Shown piece after piece: positions 16,355-25,506 of a DNA stretch of 64,000 nucleotides (its first letter is position 1; each line of letters starts with the position of its first letter). Source of the stretch: Streptomyces fulvorobeus (GTDB taxonomy: Bacteria; Actinomycetota; Actinomycetes; Streptomycetales; Streptomycetaceae); the NCBI RefSeq assembly GCF_013167895.1, contig NZ_BLWC01000001.1, positions 5,642,001-5,706,000 on the forward strand, in the 5' to 3' direction. Under the pieces are notes generated by a model. That model had not been told where the DNA came from. It searched no databases and was given only the letters and a program-made list of their open reading frames with translations. The position numbers and the translations under genes were made by a program.

Positions 16355-17752
16355 ATGAAGGACGACGGGCCCAAGGGCTTCGACCTCGCGCGGCTCCTCG
16401 CCGCACGGGGCGGGGAGCGCTACGAGCTGCACACCAGGCACCTCAACCACCAGTTGCCGCGCATGCTGCGCACGATCGGCTTCGACAAGGTCTACCAGCG
16501 GGCCGAGGGCGCGTACTTCTGGGACGCCGAGGGCAACGACTACCTCGACATGCTCGCCGGATTCGGGGTGATGGGTCTCGGCCGGCACCACCCCGTCGTG
16601 CGCAAGGCGCTGCACGACGTCCTCGACGCCTCCCTGGCCGACCTCACCCGCTTCGACTGCCAGCCGCTCCCCGGCCTGCTGGCCGAGAAACTGCTCGCGC
16701 ACAGCCCGCACCTGGACCGGGTGTTCTTCGGCAACAGTGGTACGGAGGCCGTCGAGACGGCCCTGAAATTCGCCCGTTACGCCACCGGGAAGCCCAGAGT
16801 CCTGTACTGCGCGCACGCCTTCCACGGGCTGACCACCGGCTCCCTCTCGGTCAACGGGGAGGCGGGCTTCCGGGACGGCTTCGCCCCGCTGCTGCCGGAC
16901 ACCGCGATCGCACTCGGCGACCTGGCGGCGCTGCGGCGCGAGCTGGAGCGCGGCGACGTCGCGGCATTCGTCGTGGAGCCCGTCCAGGGCAAGGGGGTGC
17001 ACGCCGCACCGCCCGGCTTCCTGCGAGCCGCGCAGGAGCTGCTGCACCGGCACAAGGCACTGCTCATCGTGGACGAGGTGCAGACAGGGCTCGGGCGGAC
17101 CGGCGACTTCTACGCGTACCAGCACGAGGAAGGCGTCGAACCCGACCTGGTCTGTGTCGCCAAGGCGCTCTCCGGCGGCTACGTGCCGGTGGGGGCGACG
17201 CTCGGCAAGGACTGGATCTTCAAGCGCGTCTACTCGTCCATGGACCGGGTCCTCGTCCACTCGGCGAGCTTCGGCTCCAACGCGCAGGCGATGGCGGCCG
17301 GTCTCGCCGTCCTCGCCGTGATGGAGGACGAGGAGACGGTGGCGAACGCCCGCCGGACCGGAGATCTGCTGCGTGAGCGGCTGGCCGCGCTCGTCGACCG
17401 CTACGAGCTGCTGCACGAGGTGCGCGGACGCGGGCTGATGATCGGTATCGAGTTCGGCCGGCCGTCCTCTCTCAGGCTCCGCAGCCGCTGGACCATGCTC
17501 CAGGCCGCCCGCAAGGGACTCTTCGCGCAGATGGTGGTGGTGCCCCTGCTCCAGAAGCACCGGATTCTCACGCAGGTCTCCGGGGACCACCTGGAAGTGA
17601 TCAAACTGATCCCGCCGCTGATCATCGGCGAGCCGGAGGTGGACCGGTTCGTGCGCGCCTTCACGGCGGTGATGGACGACGCGCACAGCGGAGGCGGGCT
17701 GATGTGGGACTTCGGCAGGACCCTGGTGAAGCAGGCTGTCGGCAACCGCTGA
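16355..17752 (+). CDS. hpnO: Class III aminotransferase HpnO (aminobacteriohopanetriol formation)
   Basis: A 465-residue PLP-dependent class III aminotransferase. FGNSGTEAVETALKFAR binds the PLP phosphate, DEVQTGLGRTG carries the Asp that contacts the pyridine N, and CVAKALSGGYVPVGATL contains the Schiff-base Lys (about residue 270). Its place at the end of the hopanoid operon identifies it with HpnO-type enzymes, which aminate ribosylhopane to 35-aminobacteriohopanetriol. ATG at 16355 follows AAGGAGAGCGGGGC. It is the last gene of the operon; the next gene converges from the minus strand 82 bp away. Confidence 0.88.
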   Translation: MKDDGPKGFDLARLLAARGGERYELHTRHLNHQLPRMLRTIGFDKVYQRAEGAYFWDAEGNDYLDMLAGFGVMGLGRHHPVVRKALHDVLDASLADLTRFDCQPLPGLLAEKLLAHSPHLDRVFFGNSGTEAVETALKFARYATGKPRVLYCAHAFHGLTTGSLSVNGEAGFRDGFAPLLPDTAIALGDLAALRRELERGDVAAFVVEPVQGKGVHAAPPGFLRAAQELLHRHKALLIVDEVQTGLGRTGDFYAYQHEEGVEPDLVCVAKALSGGYVPVGATLGKDWIFKRVYSSMDRVLVHSASFGSNAQAMAAGLAVLAVMEDEETVANARRTGDLLRERLAALVDRYELLHEVRGRGLMIGIEFGRPSSLRLRSRWTMLQAARKGLFAQMVVVPLLQKHRILTQVSGDHLEVIKLIPPLIIGEPEVDRFVRAFTAVMDDAHSGGGLMWDFGRTLVKQAVGNR

Positions 17753-17834
17753 CCCCTGCTCGGGCGCGGCTTCGCCTCCGGGGCGGATCCTGGCCCATGG
17801 AGGCACGCATCCCAGGGCTGACGCCGGAGCGGGG

Positions 17835-18647
17835 TCACGCCTCCTCGGTGAGCCGCTCCCGCAGCCGCTCCCGGGTCCGGGGGGAGAGCCCCAGCCCTTC
17901 CGTGAGGTAGCGCTCGGTGGTGTCCCAGGTCTCCGCGATGGTGTCGAAGGCCGCCGCCAGATACTCGGGGCGCGCCCCGAAGAGGGGATCGAGCAGCTCC
18001 ATGACCTCATCGGACATTCCGGTGGCCGAGGTGTCGCTGCGCTTCACCTTGTACCGGCGGTGGGCGTCGTTCGACAGCAGGTAGTCCGCCTCGATGGCCT
18101 CGCGCTCCACGCCGACGGCCAGCAGCGACACCGCTATGGAGAGCCCCGCCCGGTCCTTGCCGGCCGCGCAGTGCATCAGGGCGGGCACGCTGTCCTCGGC
18201 CAGGGCGTGCAGGACCCGGCTGTGCTCACCCGTGCGGTCCCTGATGATCGAGCGGTACGAGGCGACCATGCGCTCCACGCCCTTGCCGTTCGCCAGGATC
18301 GAGCACAGCTGCTCGATGTTGCCGTCGCGGACCAGCCGCCAGAACTCGGCGCCGTCCGCCGGGTCGGAGAGCGGGATGCTGACGTTGCGCACGCCCGTCA
18401 GCTCCACGTCGTAGCCGTCGAGCTTGTGGTCGGCCGCGTTGCGGAAGTCGAAGACCGTGTGCAGCCCCAGCCCGTCCAGGAACGCCCTGTCCTGCTCCGT
18501 GGCGTGCGCCAGGTGACCGCTGCGGTAGAGCCGTCCGAAGCGCACCCGGCGGCCGTCCGTGGTCGGCAGCCCGCCGACGTCACGGAAGTTGCGCACACCG
18601 GTCAGCTCGGCGTGGGTCGGCGGGACCTGCGGCAGCTGCTGGGTCAC
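17835..18647 (-). CDS. Tyrosine/dual-specificity protein phosphatase (Y_phosphatase3 type)
   Basis: A 270-residue cytoplasmic protein with the phosphatase loop HCAAGKDRAG (Cx5R, about residue 159). The upstream family signature GVRNFRDVGGLPTTDGRRVRFGRLYRSGHL (residues 17 to 46) and FDFRN are also visible. Such PF13350-type enzymes, like mycobacterial PtpB, hydrolyse phosphotyrosine and sometimes phosphoinositides. GTG at 18647 follows GGAG. It is a single-gene unit converging on the hopanoid operon; target unknown. Confidence 0.86.
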   Translation of the reverse strand: MTQQLPQVPPTHAELTGVRNFRDVGGLPTTDGRRVRFGRLYRSGHLAHATEQDRAFLDGLGLHTVFDFRNAADHKLDGYDVELTGVRNVSIPLSDPADGAEFWRLVRDGNIEQLCSILANGKGVERMVASYRSIIRDRTGEHSRVLHALAEDSVPALMHCAAGKDRAGLSIAVSLLAVGVEREAIEADYLLSNDAHRRYKVKRSDTSATGMSDEVMELLDPLFGARPEYLAAAFDTIAETWDTTERYLTEGLGLSPRTRERLRERLTEEA

Positions 18648-19075
18648 GGTCGCTCCTGGAGTGTCTGGCGCCGACGCTGCTCGCCGGCGAGGGCACGGTC
18701 GTGACGATACGACATCGATTCCTCAGGCAATCAGTTCGCCCCGCGGGCCGCCGCCCGGGAGACACCGTCGCCAAGGAGCGGCCCTGAGGCTCCGTCGTAC
18801 CCCGCGACCGACACATGTCCGAATTGGTGCGTTTAGCAGAACATGCCCTGCTTATGGGGGAGATGGTGACCGCCTGGTGAGCGGGATCATATCCGTGACG
18901 GTGTGTGGCGGCCGGATCGGTGGGCAGTCCGCTCCCCGCCCGGAATGCCAAGATCCGTAATCCACGGAGTGTGACCGGAAATCGGCACCGGAATTGAAGC
19001 GTGCATTCCGGTGCTCGGGACGCGGCTTGTTATGGCCGTCCTCACTCGCTTACGGTCACCGTCAATCCGGACGGA
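18648..19075. other. Intergenic region upstream of the riboswitch
   Basis: About 430 bp without a convincing gene. It should contain the divergent promoters for the phosphatase and the endopeptidase, but I could not identify reliable -35/-10 pairs. Small open frames here lack ribosome sites and normal coding bias. Confidence 0.6.
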
Positions 19076-19243
19076 CCGCCTAATCCTGCCGCCGCCCGGA
19101 ATCCGCATCCACTCACGTGTGGCAGGAGCGGGGGACCCAGGTAAGCCGCCGGTCCGGAGGAATCCGGCCCGGCTCGGGGTGAAGTCGCACCAGACGCGAC
19201 CGGGCATCTCCAGCCCGAACCCGACAGCTCACCTCGTAGGCGC
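19076..19243 (+). promoter_or_regulatory. ydaO/yuaA-type c-di-AMP riboswitch
   Basis: The leader has the conserved blocks of the ydaO class in order: CGCCTAATCCTGCCG, GGCAGGAGCGGGGGACCCAGG (19121-19141), CTCGGGGTGAAG, AGCCCGAACCCGACAGCT and ACCTCGTAGGCG. CGCCT (19077-19081) pairs with AGGCG (19238-19242) to close P1. In Streptomyces this riboswitch sits ahead of cell-wall hydrolase genes; bound c-di-AMP usually lowers expression. It ends 17 bp before the ATG of the M23 endopeptidase gene, so P1 lies close to the ribosome site. Confidence 0.92.
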
Positions 19244-19260
19244 CGGAGAGGAATTCCCCC

Positions 19261-20211
19261 ATGCCCGCAAAGGGTAAGCACCGTCGTACGAAGTCCGGCT
19301 CGATCGCCCGCGGCATCTTCGCCGCTGGGACCGGTGGCGCCGTCCTCGCTCTTCCGCTGATCGGCGCCACCGGGGCGCAGGCCGCGGAGCAGGCCGCACC
19401 GGCCGCCAAGCCCGCGGCCGCCTCCCTCGCCGCGGCGCACACCGCGCCCCTCGCCGTCTCCAAGGCCGCACCGAAGACCTACTCCGTGGTCAAGGGCGAC
19501 TACCTGTCGAAGATCGCCGCCGAGCAGAAGATCAAGGGCGGCTGGGAGAAGCTGTACGAGGACAACCGCGAGGTCGTCGGCGAGAACCCGAGCCTGATCT
19601 TCCCCGGCACCGAACTCACGCTCGGTGCCAAGGCGTCCGGCTCCGCCAAGGCCGCGCCTTCGAAGGCCGTCGCCCCCAAGGCCGCTCCGAAGGCCGCGGC
19701 CCCCAAGGCCGCCCCCTCGAAGGCGCCGGCGCCCGAGGCCGCCGCTCCCAAGGCGGACACCTCGGCGGACTCGGTCTCCTCCTCCGATTCGGCCGGCACC
19801 ACCTCCGGCTGGGCCGCTCCCCTGGCCGACGCCACCGTCACCACGCCGTACCGTGCCTCCGGTTCCATGTGGTCCAGCGGCTACCACACCGGTGCGGACT
19901 TCCGGGCCGCCTCCGGCACCAGCATCCGGGCCATCGGCCCCGGCACCGTGGTGTCGGCCGGCTGGAGCGGTTCCTACGGCAACGAGGTCGTCATCAAGCA
20001 CGAGGACGGCATGTACTCCCAGTACGCCCACCAGTCCTCGCTGAGCGTGTCGGTCGGCGAGACCGTCACCGGCGGCCAGCAGATCGGCCTCTCCGGCTCC
20101 ACCGGCAACTCGAGCGGACCGCACCTGCACTTCGAGGTCCGCACCGGCCCGGGCTACGGCTCGGACGTCGACCCGGTCTCGTACCTGCGTCAGCACGGCG
20201 TCTCCCTCTGA
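19261..20211 (+). CDS. Secreted LysM / M23 peptidoglycan endopeptidase
   Basis: 316 residues. A basic N-terminus and hydrophobic core ending near ATGAQAAEQA (about 42) form a Sec/Tat-type signal peptide. A LysM domain follows (about 73-121, YSVVKGDYLSKIAAEQKIKGG...GTELTL), then an Ala/Pro/Lys linker with AAPK-type repeats (about 124-165). The M23 domain (about 180-316) has zinc ligands in SGYHTGADF and GPHLHFEV. Members cut peptidoglycan cross-links during growth or germination. The c-di-AMP riboswitch directly upstream links its expression to cell-wall or osmotic state. A strong terminator follows. Confidence 0.93.
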   Translation: MPAKGKHRRTKSGSIARGIFAAGTGGAVLALPLIGATGAQAAEQAAPAAKPAAASLAAAHTAPLAVSKAAPKTYSVVKGDYLSKIAAEQKIKGGWEKLYEDNREVVGENPSLIFPGTELTLGAKASGSAKAAPSKAVAPKAAPKAAAPKAAPSKAPAPEAAAPKADTSADSVSSSDSAGTTSGWAAPLADATVTTPYRASGSMWSSGYHTGADFRAASGTSIRAIGPGTVVSAGWSGSYGNEVVIKHEDGMYSQYAHQSSLSVSVGETVTGGQQIGLSGSTGNSSGPHLHFEVRTGPGYGSDVDPVSYLRQHGVSL

Positions 20212-20237
20212 GGCGATGAGCTGAGGCGATGAATGGT

Positions 20238-20275
20238 GAGGAAGGGCGGTGCGCGGCGGCGCACCGCCCTTCCTC
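20238..20275 (+). terminator. Terminator after the M23 endopeptidase gene
   Basis: Perfect 17-bp stem GAGGAAGGGCGGTGCGC / GCGCACCGCCCTTCCTC around a GGCG loop, 26 bp after the stop. Confidence 0.85.
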
Positions 20276-20410
20276 GCTTCCTCACCGGATACGGCGGGCC
20301 CGCCACTTATTCCGGCTTTACCAAAAACTGACCGGGTGGTCTATCTCACCCTCCGTCAACCCCTTATTACGGTCGCGTAGGTCACAATCGCAGGTGCAGG
20401 ATAAGGGCTT

Positions 20411-21265
20411 GTGGCAGACGATTCGAGACTCGATCAGCGTGGTATCCGGGGCGTCCCAGGCGTCAGGAGCGTCATAGGGTCGTACGCGGCGATCGGTGAC
20501 AGCTTCACCGAAGGCGTCGGTGACCCCGGCCCCGGCGGAGGCTATATCGGCTGGGCGGACCGATTCGCGGTCCTGCTGGCTGATCAGCTCACGGCCTGGG
20601 AAACCGGGACGGCCGCCGATCCGTCACGGCACACCAATTTCCGGTACGCCAATCTCGCCGTGCGCGGACGGCTCCTCGACCAGATCGTCGAGGAACAGGT
20701 CCCGCGAGCCAAGGAGATGGCCCCCGACCTCGTGAGCTTCTGCGCGGGCGGCAACGACATCCTGCGGCCGGGAAGCGACCCCGACGACGTGGCCGAGCGC
20801 TTCGAGCGCGCCGTCGCGGAACTGTCCGGCGCGGTCGGCACCGTCATGGTCACCACCGGCTTCGACCCCCGCCACATGCCGGTGCTGCGCCGCCTCCGGG
20901 GCAAGATCGCCACCTACACCGCCCATGTCCGCTCCATCGCCGACCGCTACGACTGCCCGGTCCTCGACCTGTGGTCGCTGCGGTCCGTCCAGGACCGCCG
21001 GGCCTGGGACCTCGACCGGCTGCACCTGTCGGCCGATGGCCACACCAGGGTCGCACTCCGCGCCGCCCAGGTCCTCGGCATCGACGTGCCGGCCGATCCC
21101 GACCAGGCATGGCCGCCGCAAGCCCTGCGCCGCCCGTTCGACCACCGGCGCGACGACATCCAGTGGGCCCGCGAGTACCTGGTCCCCTGGATCGGGCGAC
21201 GGCTGCGCGGTGAGTCGTCGGGCGACCACGTCGCGGCCAAGCGCCCCGACCTACTGCCGCTCTAG
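20411..21265 (+). CDS. SGNH/GDSL-family hydrolase
   Basis: 284 residues with the four SGNH blocks: the nucleophile Ser in YAAIGDSFTEGVGD (about residue 33), the block II Gly region, GGND in FCAGGNDIL (about 115) and the catalytic Asp/His pair in DRLHLSADGH. No signal peptide is seen, so a cytoplasmic esterase or lipase-like acyl hydrolase is likely; substrate unknown. GTG at 20411 gives a family-like N-terminus. The last 15 bp overlap tail-to-tail with the STM4011 gene on the other strand. Confidence 0.85.
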   Translation: MADDSRLDQRGIRGVPGVRSVIGSYAAIGDSFTEGVGDPGPGGGYIGWADRFAVLLADQLTAWETGTAADPSRHTNFRYANLAVRGRLLDQIVEEQVPRAKEMAPDLVSFCAGGNDILRPGSDPDDVAERFERAVAELSGAVGTVMVTTGFDPRHMPVLRRLRGKIATYTAHVRSIADRYDCPVLDLWSLRSVQDRRAWDLDRLHLSADGHTRVALRAAQVLGIDVPADPDQAWPPQALRRPFDHRRDDIQWAREYLVPWIGRRLRGESSGDHVAAKRPDLLPL

Positions 21266-22144
21266 GGAGCGCTCCGGTACGGAAGGAGAGCGCGGCGACG
21301 GCCGCCTGGCGGGTATCCGCTCCAGTACGCCGCCCGCGAAGACGTCGTACAGCGGCAGTGTCTCCAGGTGCACGTAACCGATGTGGCAGTCGCAGACGGC
21401 GAGCGGACAGCCGCGCGGGCCCAGAGCCCGGCGGTAGCTCCCGTCGTAGAGGTTGCCGAGCTCGGCGCGGACGAAATGGCACCGCCGCACCGTGCCGTCG
21501 CCGTCCACGGAGATGACCGACTCACCGGTCCGGCACGGCAGCCCGGCGGATTCGTGAGGGCGGCGGCTGTACGGGAACAGGGGGTCCAGAGCCGTCCACC
21601 GGCCCGCCTCCTCGTCCGTGTAGGTGTGACCCTCGGCGGCGTTGACCCAGAGGTACACCTCCTCGGGCAGCGCCGCCCGCAGCCGCCGCGCGTCGTCGAG
21701 GTGACCGTCGAGTCCCACGATTCCGACACTGTGCCGGACGCCCAGTTCCGCCAGGTCACGGCACTTCCCCAGGAACCTGTCGTACGGGGTCTGGCCCGGG
21801 TGGTACGTGCACCACAGCGCCACCTTGTCCCGGTCGGCGTCCGCCAGCCAGCCGGTGCGGCAGCTGAGGTTGGTCTGGACGGCGACCCGCCCGATGTGCG
21901 GCAGCCGCGAGAGCTCGACCAGCGCCCGGCGGTACCAGGACCGGACCAGCCCTTCACCCCACGGTGTGAAGAGCACCGAGAGCCGGTCGCCCGTCTGCGC
22001 CGCCGCCCAGGCGGTGAACCGCTCCAGGGCGGCGCGGTCCGCGCGCAGCTGCCCGGGAGTGTCACGCCGCTTGGCGAAGGGGCAGTACGGACAGGCGTAG
22101 TCGCAGGAGGCCAGCGGGCCCCGGTAGAGGATCGTCAGGTCCAT
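21251..22144 (-). CDS. STM4011 family radical SAM protein
   Basis: About 297 residues. The radical SAM cluster motif is CDYACPYC (CxxxCxxC) near residue 15, followed by PFAKR, which is characteristic of STM4011 proteins. Further Cys residues (CHF, and the C-terminal GCPLAVCDCHIGYVHLE) suggest at least one more metal site, as in SPASM-like proteins. Function is not known. It is the last gene of a five-gene operon found together in Salmonella (STM4011-4015) and many actinobacteria. ATG at 22144 has GAGG 8 nt upstream; GTG at 22153 would overlap STM4012. Its 3' end overlaps the convergent GDSL gene by 15 bp. Confidence 0.88.
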   Translation of the reverse strand: MDLTILYRGPLASCDYACPYCPFAKRRDTPGQLRADRAALERFTAWAAAQTGDRLSVLFTPWGEGLVRSWYRRALVELSRLPHIGRVAVQTNLSCRTGWLADADRDKVALWCTYHPGQTPYDRFLGKCRDLAELGVRHSVGIVGLDGHLDDARRLRAALPEEVYLWVNAAEGHTYTDEEAGRWTALDPLFPYSRRPHESAGLPCRTGESVISVDGDGTVRRCHFVRAELGNLYDGSYRRALGPRGCPLAVCDCHIGYVHLETLPLYDVFAGGVLERIPARRPSPRSPSVPERSLERQ

Positions 22145-22149
22145 GGGCT

Positions 22150-23523
22150 TCACCTCACCTCGTAGGCGGCCATCGCGGCCCGTACGGCGGGGGAGAACAG
22201 CTCGGGGCCCAGCGCGTCCGAATGGGCCAGCCCTTCCGGGGAGAGGCGCAGCGGACCGTGGTCCGCCGGCCCGGCGAGCCAGCCGCGCTCGGCGAAACGG
22301 TCCAGCTCACGGGGGAAGTCCTCGTACGGGTCGGAGCCGAACCGCGCGCGGTACCCCGCGCGCTCCATCCCCGCCGCCTGGAGAAGGGACTGGAGCAGAT
22401 GGCGCCTGCGCGCCTCGTCGCCGTCGACGAACCGCCCCACCTCGGCGCGGGTGAAGTCCTCCGTCGCCGTGAAGCGGTCGATGATGCCCCGGACCTCACG
22501 CGTCTCCACCGCGTAGTCGAAGGAGTAGTGCAGTGCGGAGGTGTACGAACGGGCTCCACAGCCGAGACCGATCATCCCGTCCGTCTGGCAGGCGTAGTCG
22601 CCGGGGCCCTCCTGCGGGGCGTCGGCACGGCGGAACATCCGCATCGACACCTGCTCGTAGCCCTCGGCGAGAAGCTGGTCGCGCCCCGCTCGGTAGAGCC
22701 GCAGCCGCTGCTCGTCCCACGCGGCCTCGGCCGTGGCCTCCGCCCCGGGCGGCGCCGCGGCGCCGAGACGGTCGAGCCCCGTCAGGGGGCGTACGTACAG
22801 CGGGTAGAGGTACAGCTCCTCGGGGCGCCAGGCCAGCGCGGCGTCCAGCGAAGCGCGCCAGGTGTCCTCGGTCTGGCCGTCGATGCCGTAGATCAGATCG
22901 ATGTTGAGGACCGGGATGCGGGTATCGCGGATGCGGCCGAGAGCCGCCTCCACCTCGGCCCGGCGCTGCGGACGGACCGCGGCGCGGGCCTCCTCGTCCA
23001 TGAAGCTCTGCACGCCGATGCTCACCCGGGTGGCTCCCCGCTCGGCGAGGACGGCCAGCCGGTCCGCGGTGGCCGTCGGGGGAGAGGTCTCCACCGACAG
23101 CGGGACCGTCCGGAGATCCGCGCCCATCCGCTTCTCCGCTATGTCGCAGAGCCGCTCCAGCTCGGCGGCGGTCAGAAAGGTGGGCGTACCGCCGCCGAAC
23201 GCCGTCGCGGCGAGGCGGACCGGCCGCTCGTCGCCCAGCGCGTCACGGACGGCCGTGGCCTGCCGGTCCAGCGCGTCCAGGTAGCGGGCGGTCAACTCCT
23301 CCGGCGCGCCGATCCGTGTGAACAGGTTACAGAAACCACAGCGGACCTCGCAGAACGGTATGTGGATGTACAGGGAGAGTGCGTCCGTCCGCTCCGCCGC
23401 CCACAACTCGCTCAGCAGGGGCCGCCCGGCGGGGTGTCCGTCGAGCGGGCGGTACGCCGTCTTGTGCGGATAGGCGTAGACGTAATGCTGGTACGGCCTG
23501 GCCGCGGGGGTGGCGATGGTCAT
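22150..23523 (-). CDS. STM4012 family radical SAM protein (HemN-like)
   Basis: 457 residues with the CxxxCxxC cluster motif CEVRCGFC in LYIHIPFCEVRCGFCNLF (about residue 57), the SAM-binding FGGGTPTFL and a HemN-like C-terminal domain (about 300-450). HemN relatives carry out radical chemistry on tetrapyrroles or other small molecules; STM4012 proteins form their own family of unknown substrate. ATG at 23523 overlaps the STM4013 stop as ATGA. With STM4011 it gives the operon two different radical SAM enzymes, unusual unless they act in sequence or as a pair. Confidence 0.88.
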   Translation of the reverse strand: MTIATPAARPYQHYVYAYPHKTAYRPLDGHPAGRPLLSELWAAERTDALSLYIHIPFCEVRCGFCNLFTRIGAPEELTARYLDALDRQATAVRDALGDERPVRLAATAFGGGTPTFLTAAELERLCDIAEKRMGADLRTVPLSVETSPPTATADRLAVLAERGATRVSIGVQSFMDEEARAAVRPQRRAEVEAALGRIRDTRIPVLNIDLIYGIDGQTEDTWRASLDAALAWRPEELYLYPLYVRPLTGLDRLGAAAPPGAEATAEAAWDEQRLRLYRAGRDQLLAEGYEQVSMRMFRRADAPQEGPGDYACQTDGMIGLGCGARSYTSALHYSFDYAVETREVRGIIDRFTATEDFTRAEVGRFVDGDEARRRHLLQSLLQAAGMERAGYRARFGSDPYEDFPRELDRFAERGWLAGPADHGPLRLSPEGLAHSDALGPELFSPAVRAAMAAYEVR

Positions 23524-24332
23524 CGGGGCGCCTTCGGGTCAAGGAAGAATTGGGCGTAGGGCACGGTCCACACGGCTTCGTGGCCGAGCCGGTGACCGGT
23601 GTACCCGTCGTCGCCGTAGGCCGTGCCGTGGTCCGAGCAGACGATGGCGAAACACCGGCGCCGGCTGCTCGCCGCGGCGAAGAGCCGGCCGATGTGACGG
23701 TCGACGTACTCCAGCGCTGCCGCGTGGGTGTCCCGGGAGTCACCAGCCCCCGGTGTGGCGCCGTCCCGGTGGAACCAGTTGGGCTGGTGCAGGGCGGCCA
23801 CGTTGACGAAGAGGAACAGCCGTCGCCCGGCGGGGAGTTCCGCCACCACCTGCTCGGCGCGGGTCACCTGCTCCTCGAACGAGGTGGGGGAGGCGACACC
23901 GAAGCCGGGCTCCCAGTGGCTCTCCTGGAACAGGCCCGGGAGTACGGAGCCGAGCGGGCCCTGTCCGTTGAAGAAACCGACACCTCCGATGCACACCGTC
24001 CGGTAACCGGCAGCGGCCAGCCCGGAGACCAGATCGGGGGTGTCGAAGACGAAGGTGCCGTCCGCCGTGGTCTCGCTGCCCGCGAAACGGGCGGCGAACA
24101 GGCGCGGATGAGGGCCCGGAGCAGCGGGGGTCGGAAGGAACCCGGCGAACATCGCCTGGTGCGAGGCGTAGGTGAAGCTCCCCGGCGCATGCCGCTTCTC
24201 CCAGACACCACCGGGCAGATGGCGGGCCAGGTGCGGGATGCGCCCGGCTGCCGCCAGCTCCGCCGCGACGTCGTGGCGCAGGGTGTCCAGGGTCACGAGC
24301 AGCAGATCATGACTGCCCACGATCGTGGACAT
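23520..24332 (-). CDS. STM4013/SEN3800 family sulfatase-like hydrolase
   Basis: About 270 residues with an alkaline-phosphatase-superfamily fold: metal-binding Asp in LLVTLDTLRHDVA, the nucleophile region GSFTYASHQAMFAG, and the C-terminal metal site CSDHGTAYGDDGYTGHRLGHE. No canonical CxPSR sulfatase motif is seen, so a phosphodiesterase, phosphonate or sulfate ester hydrolase are all possible. ATG at 24332 begins MSTIVGSHD, the usual family start; GTG at 24386 behind AGGGGA would extend it by 18 residues and overlap STM4014. Position between radical SAM and ATP-grasp genes is conserved in the family. Confidence 0.86.
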   Translation of the reverse strand: MSTIVGSHDLLLVTLDTLRHDVAAELAAAGRIPHLARHLPGGVWEKRHAPGSFTYASHQAMFAGFLPTPAAPGPHPRLFAARFAGSETTADGTFVFDTPDLVSGLAAAGYRTVCIGGVGFFNGQGPLGSVLPGLFQESHWEPGFGVASPTSFEEQVTRAEQVVAELPAGRRLFLFVNVAALHQPNWFHRDGATPGAGDSRDTHAAALEYVDRHIGRLFAAASSRRRCFAIVCSDHGTAYGDDGYTGHRLGHEAVWTVPYAQFFLDPKAPR

Positions 24333-24366
24333 GTCGGGTTCCGCCCCCGGCCGGTGCGGGGCGGGG

Positions 24367-25500
24367 TCAGCGAGCGGAGTCGGCACGGTGGTCCCCTGTC
24401 CGGTTCGTCACGGCGGCGACCTGTGCCGCATAGGTGTCCAGGTTCTCGGCGCCGCTGCCCGGCAGACCGGTCAGGCGTGGCAGCAGATCACCGAACGCGT
24501 TCACCTCGCACACCGCGAAGCGGCGCCAGCCTATGGCGGGCAGCAGGTCGACGCCGACGCACAGGGTGCCGGGGAAGCGGCCGGCCGCCCGCTCGCACAC
24601 GGCCAGGGCGGCGGCCCAGCTGCCGCCCCCGGCCTCGGTCGCGGCCCTGGCCGCTTCGAGGTCGCCGCGCCTGCCGCCGAGATGAAGATTGGTCATGGGC
24701 GACCGGCTGGTCCGCACGACCGCGTGCGTCGCCCGGCCTGCCACCACCACGACCCGCAGGTCCGCGGCGCGGCCGTGCTGCGACGCCTTCGGCAGCCACC
24801 GCTCGATGTGCAGGCCGTCCGGCGCGAGCGCGTCGACGACGGCGGCGACCTCGGCCTCCGTCGTGCAGCGGCGCACCCGGAGCGAGTTGAAGAGCCGCCC
24901 CGCCGCGTCCCGCTCGACGGAGGTGACCGCCCGCACCCGGCCGGCGCCCGCGGTCTCCACCGCCAGCACCCCCGACGCGGAGGAACCGTGGGCGAGCTTC
25001 ACGAAGGCCCGCCGCATTCCGTGCTCCCTCATCAGCGTGCGCACATCCGCCCACCCCCGTACAGCGGGTGCGCCGGCGCCGGAGGTCGGCGAATCCGGTA
25101 CGGGCACTCCGGCGCCGCCCAGCGCGGCGTGGCACAGCCGTTTGTCGAACAGCACCGCGAGGTCGCCGGGATCGTCGAGGAGCACCGCACCCGCCGCGGC
25201 AGCCGCCCGGGCCACCTCCCGTACGGCGCCGGTGAACGCCCCGTACCACCGGGCGGAACCCTCGACCCCGGCCGGATCGTCGACGCCCCGCAGAAGCCGT
25301 TCGACCTCGGGGTCCTCGCCCGGCGAGTCGATCCGTACGGACTCACCCGGCAGGAAGAACGCCTCGCCCCGCAGCACCGCACGCCAGGGCACCACCCGCG
25401 CCTCGGGCAGCCCGGCGGCGCGCACGGCGTCCTGGAAGAGGGTCACGCGGCGGTTCCCAGGAATTGCGACGACCGCGAAGCGCGGCGCCCGGCTGCGCAC
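24367..25500 (-). CDS. STM4014 family protein, ATP-grasp-like
   Basis: 377 residues. The central region looks like an ATP-grasp ligase: DKRLCHAALGGAGVPVPDS (subdomain A entry), AFVKLAHGSSASGVLAVE (ATP-binding Lys and Gly/Ser loop) and CVGVDLL...VCEVNAFGDLLP (metal-binding Glu/Asn near the C-terminus). ATP-grasp enzymes couple ATP hydrolysis to carboxylate-amine ligation, which together with radical SAM partners would suit peptide modification; this is inference. GTG at 25500 has GGAG 9 nt upstream. Six bp separate it from STM4015. Confidence 0.85.
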   Translation of the reverse strand: MRSRAPRFAVVAIPGNRRVTLFQDAVRAAGLPEARVVPWRAVLRGEAFFLPGESVRIDSPGEDPEVERLLRGVDDPAGVEGSARWYGAFTGAVREVARAAAAAGAVLLDDPGDLAVLFDKRLCHAALGGAGVPVPDSPTSGAGAPAVRGWADVRTLMREHGMRRAFVKLAHGSSASGVLAVETAGAGRVRAVTSVERDAAGRLFNSLRVRRCTTEAEVAAVVDALAPDGLHIERWLPKASQHGRAADLRVVVVAGRATHAVVRTSRSPMTNLHLGGRRGDLEAARAATEAGGGSWAAALAVCERAAGRFPGTLCVGVDLLPAIGWRRFAVCEVNAFGDLLPRLTGLPGSGAENLDTYAAQVAAVTNRTGDHRADSAR

Positions 25501-25506
25501 GTCAGC

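Noticed and set aside
16049..18010. 653-residue minus-strand open frame
   Set aside because: Antisense to hpnH end, hpnO and part of the phosphatase region; low-complexity translation without motifs.
18840..18960. Small open frames and a 5-bp inverted repeat upstream of the riboswitch
   Set aside because: No ribosome site, no homology recognised and no coding bias.
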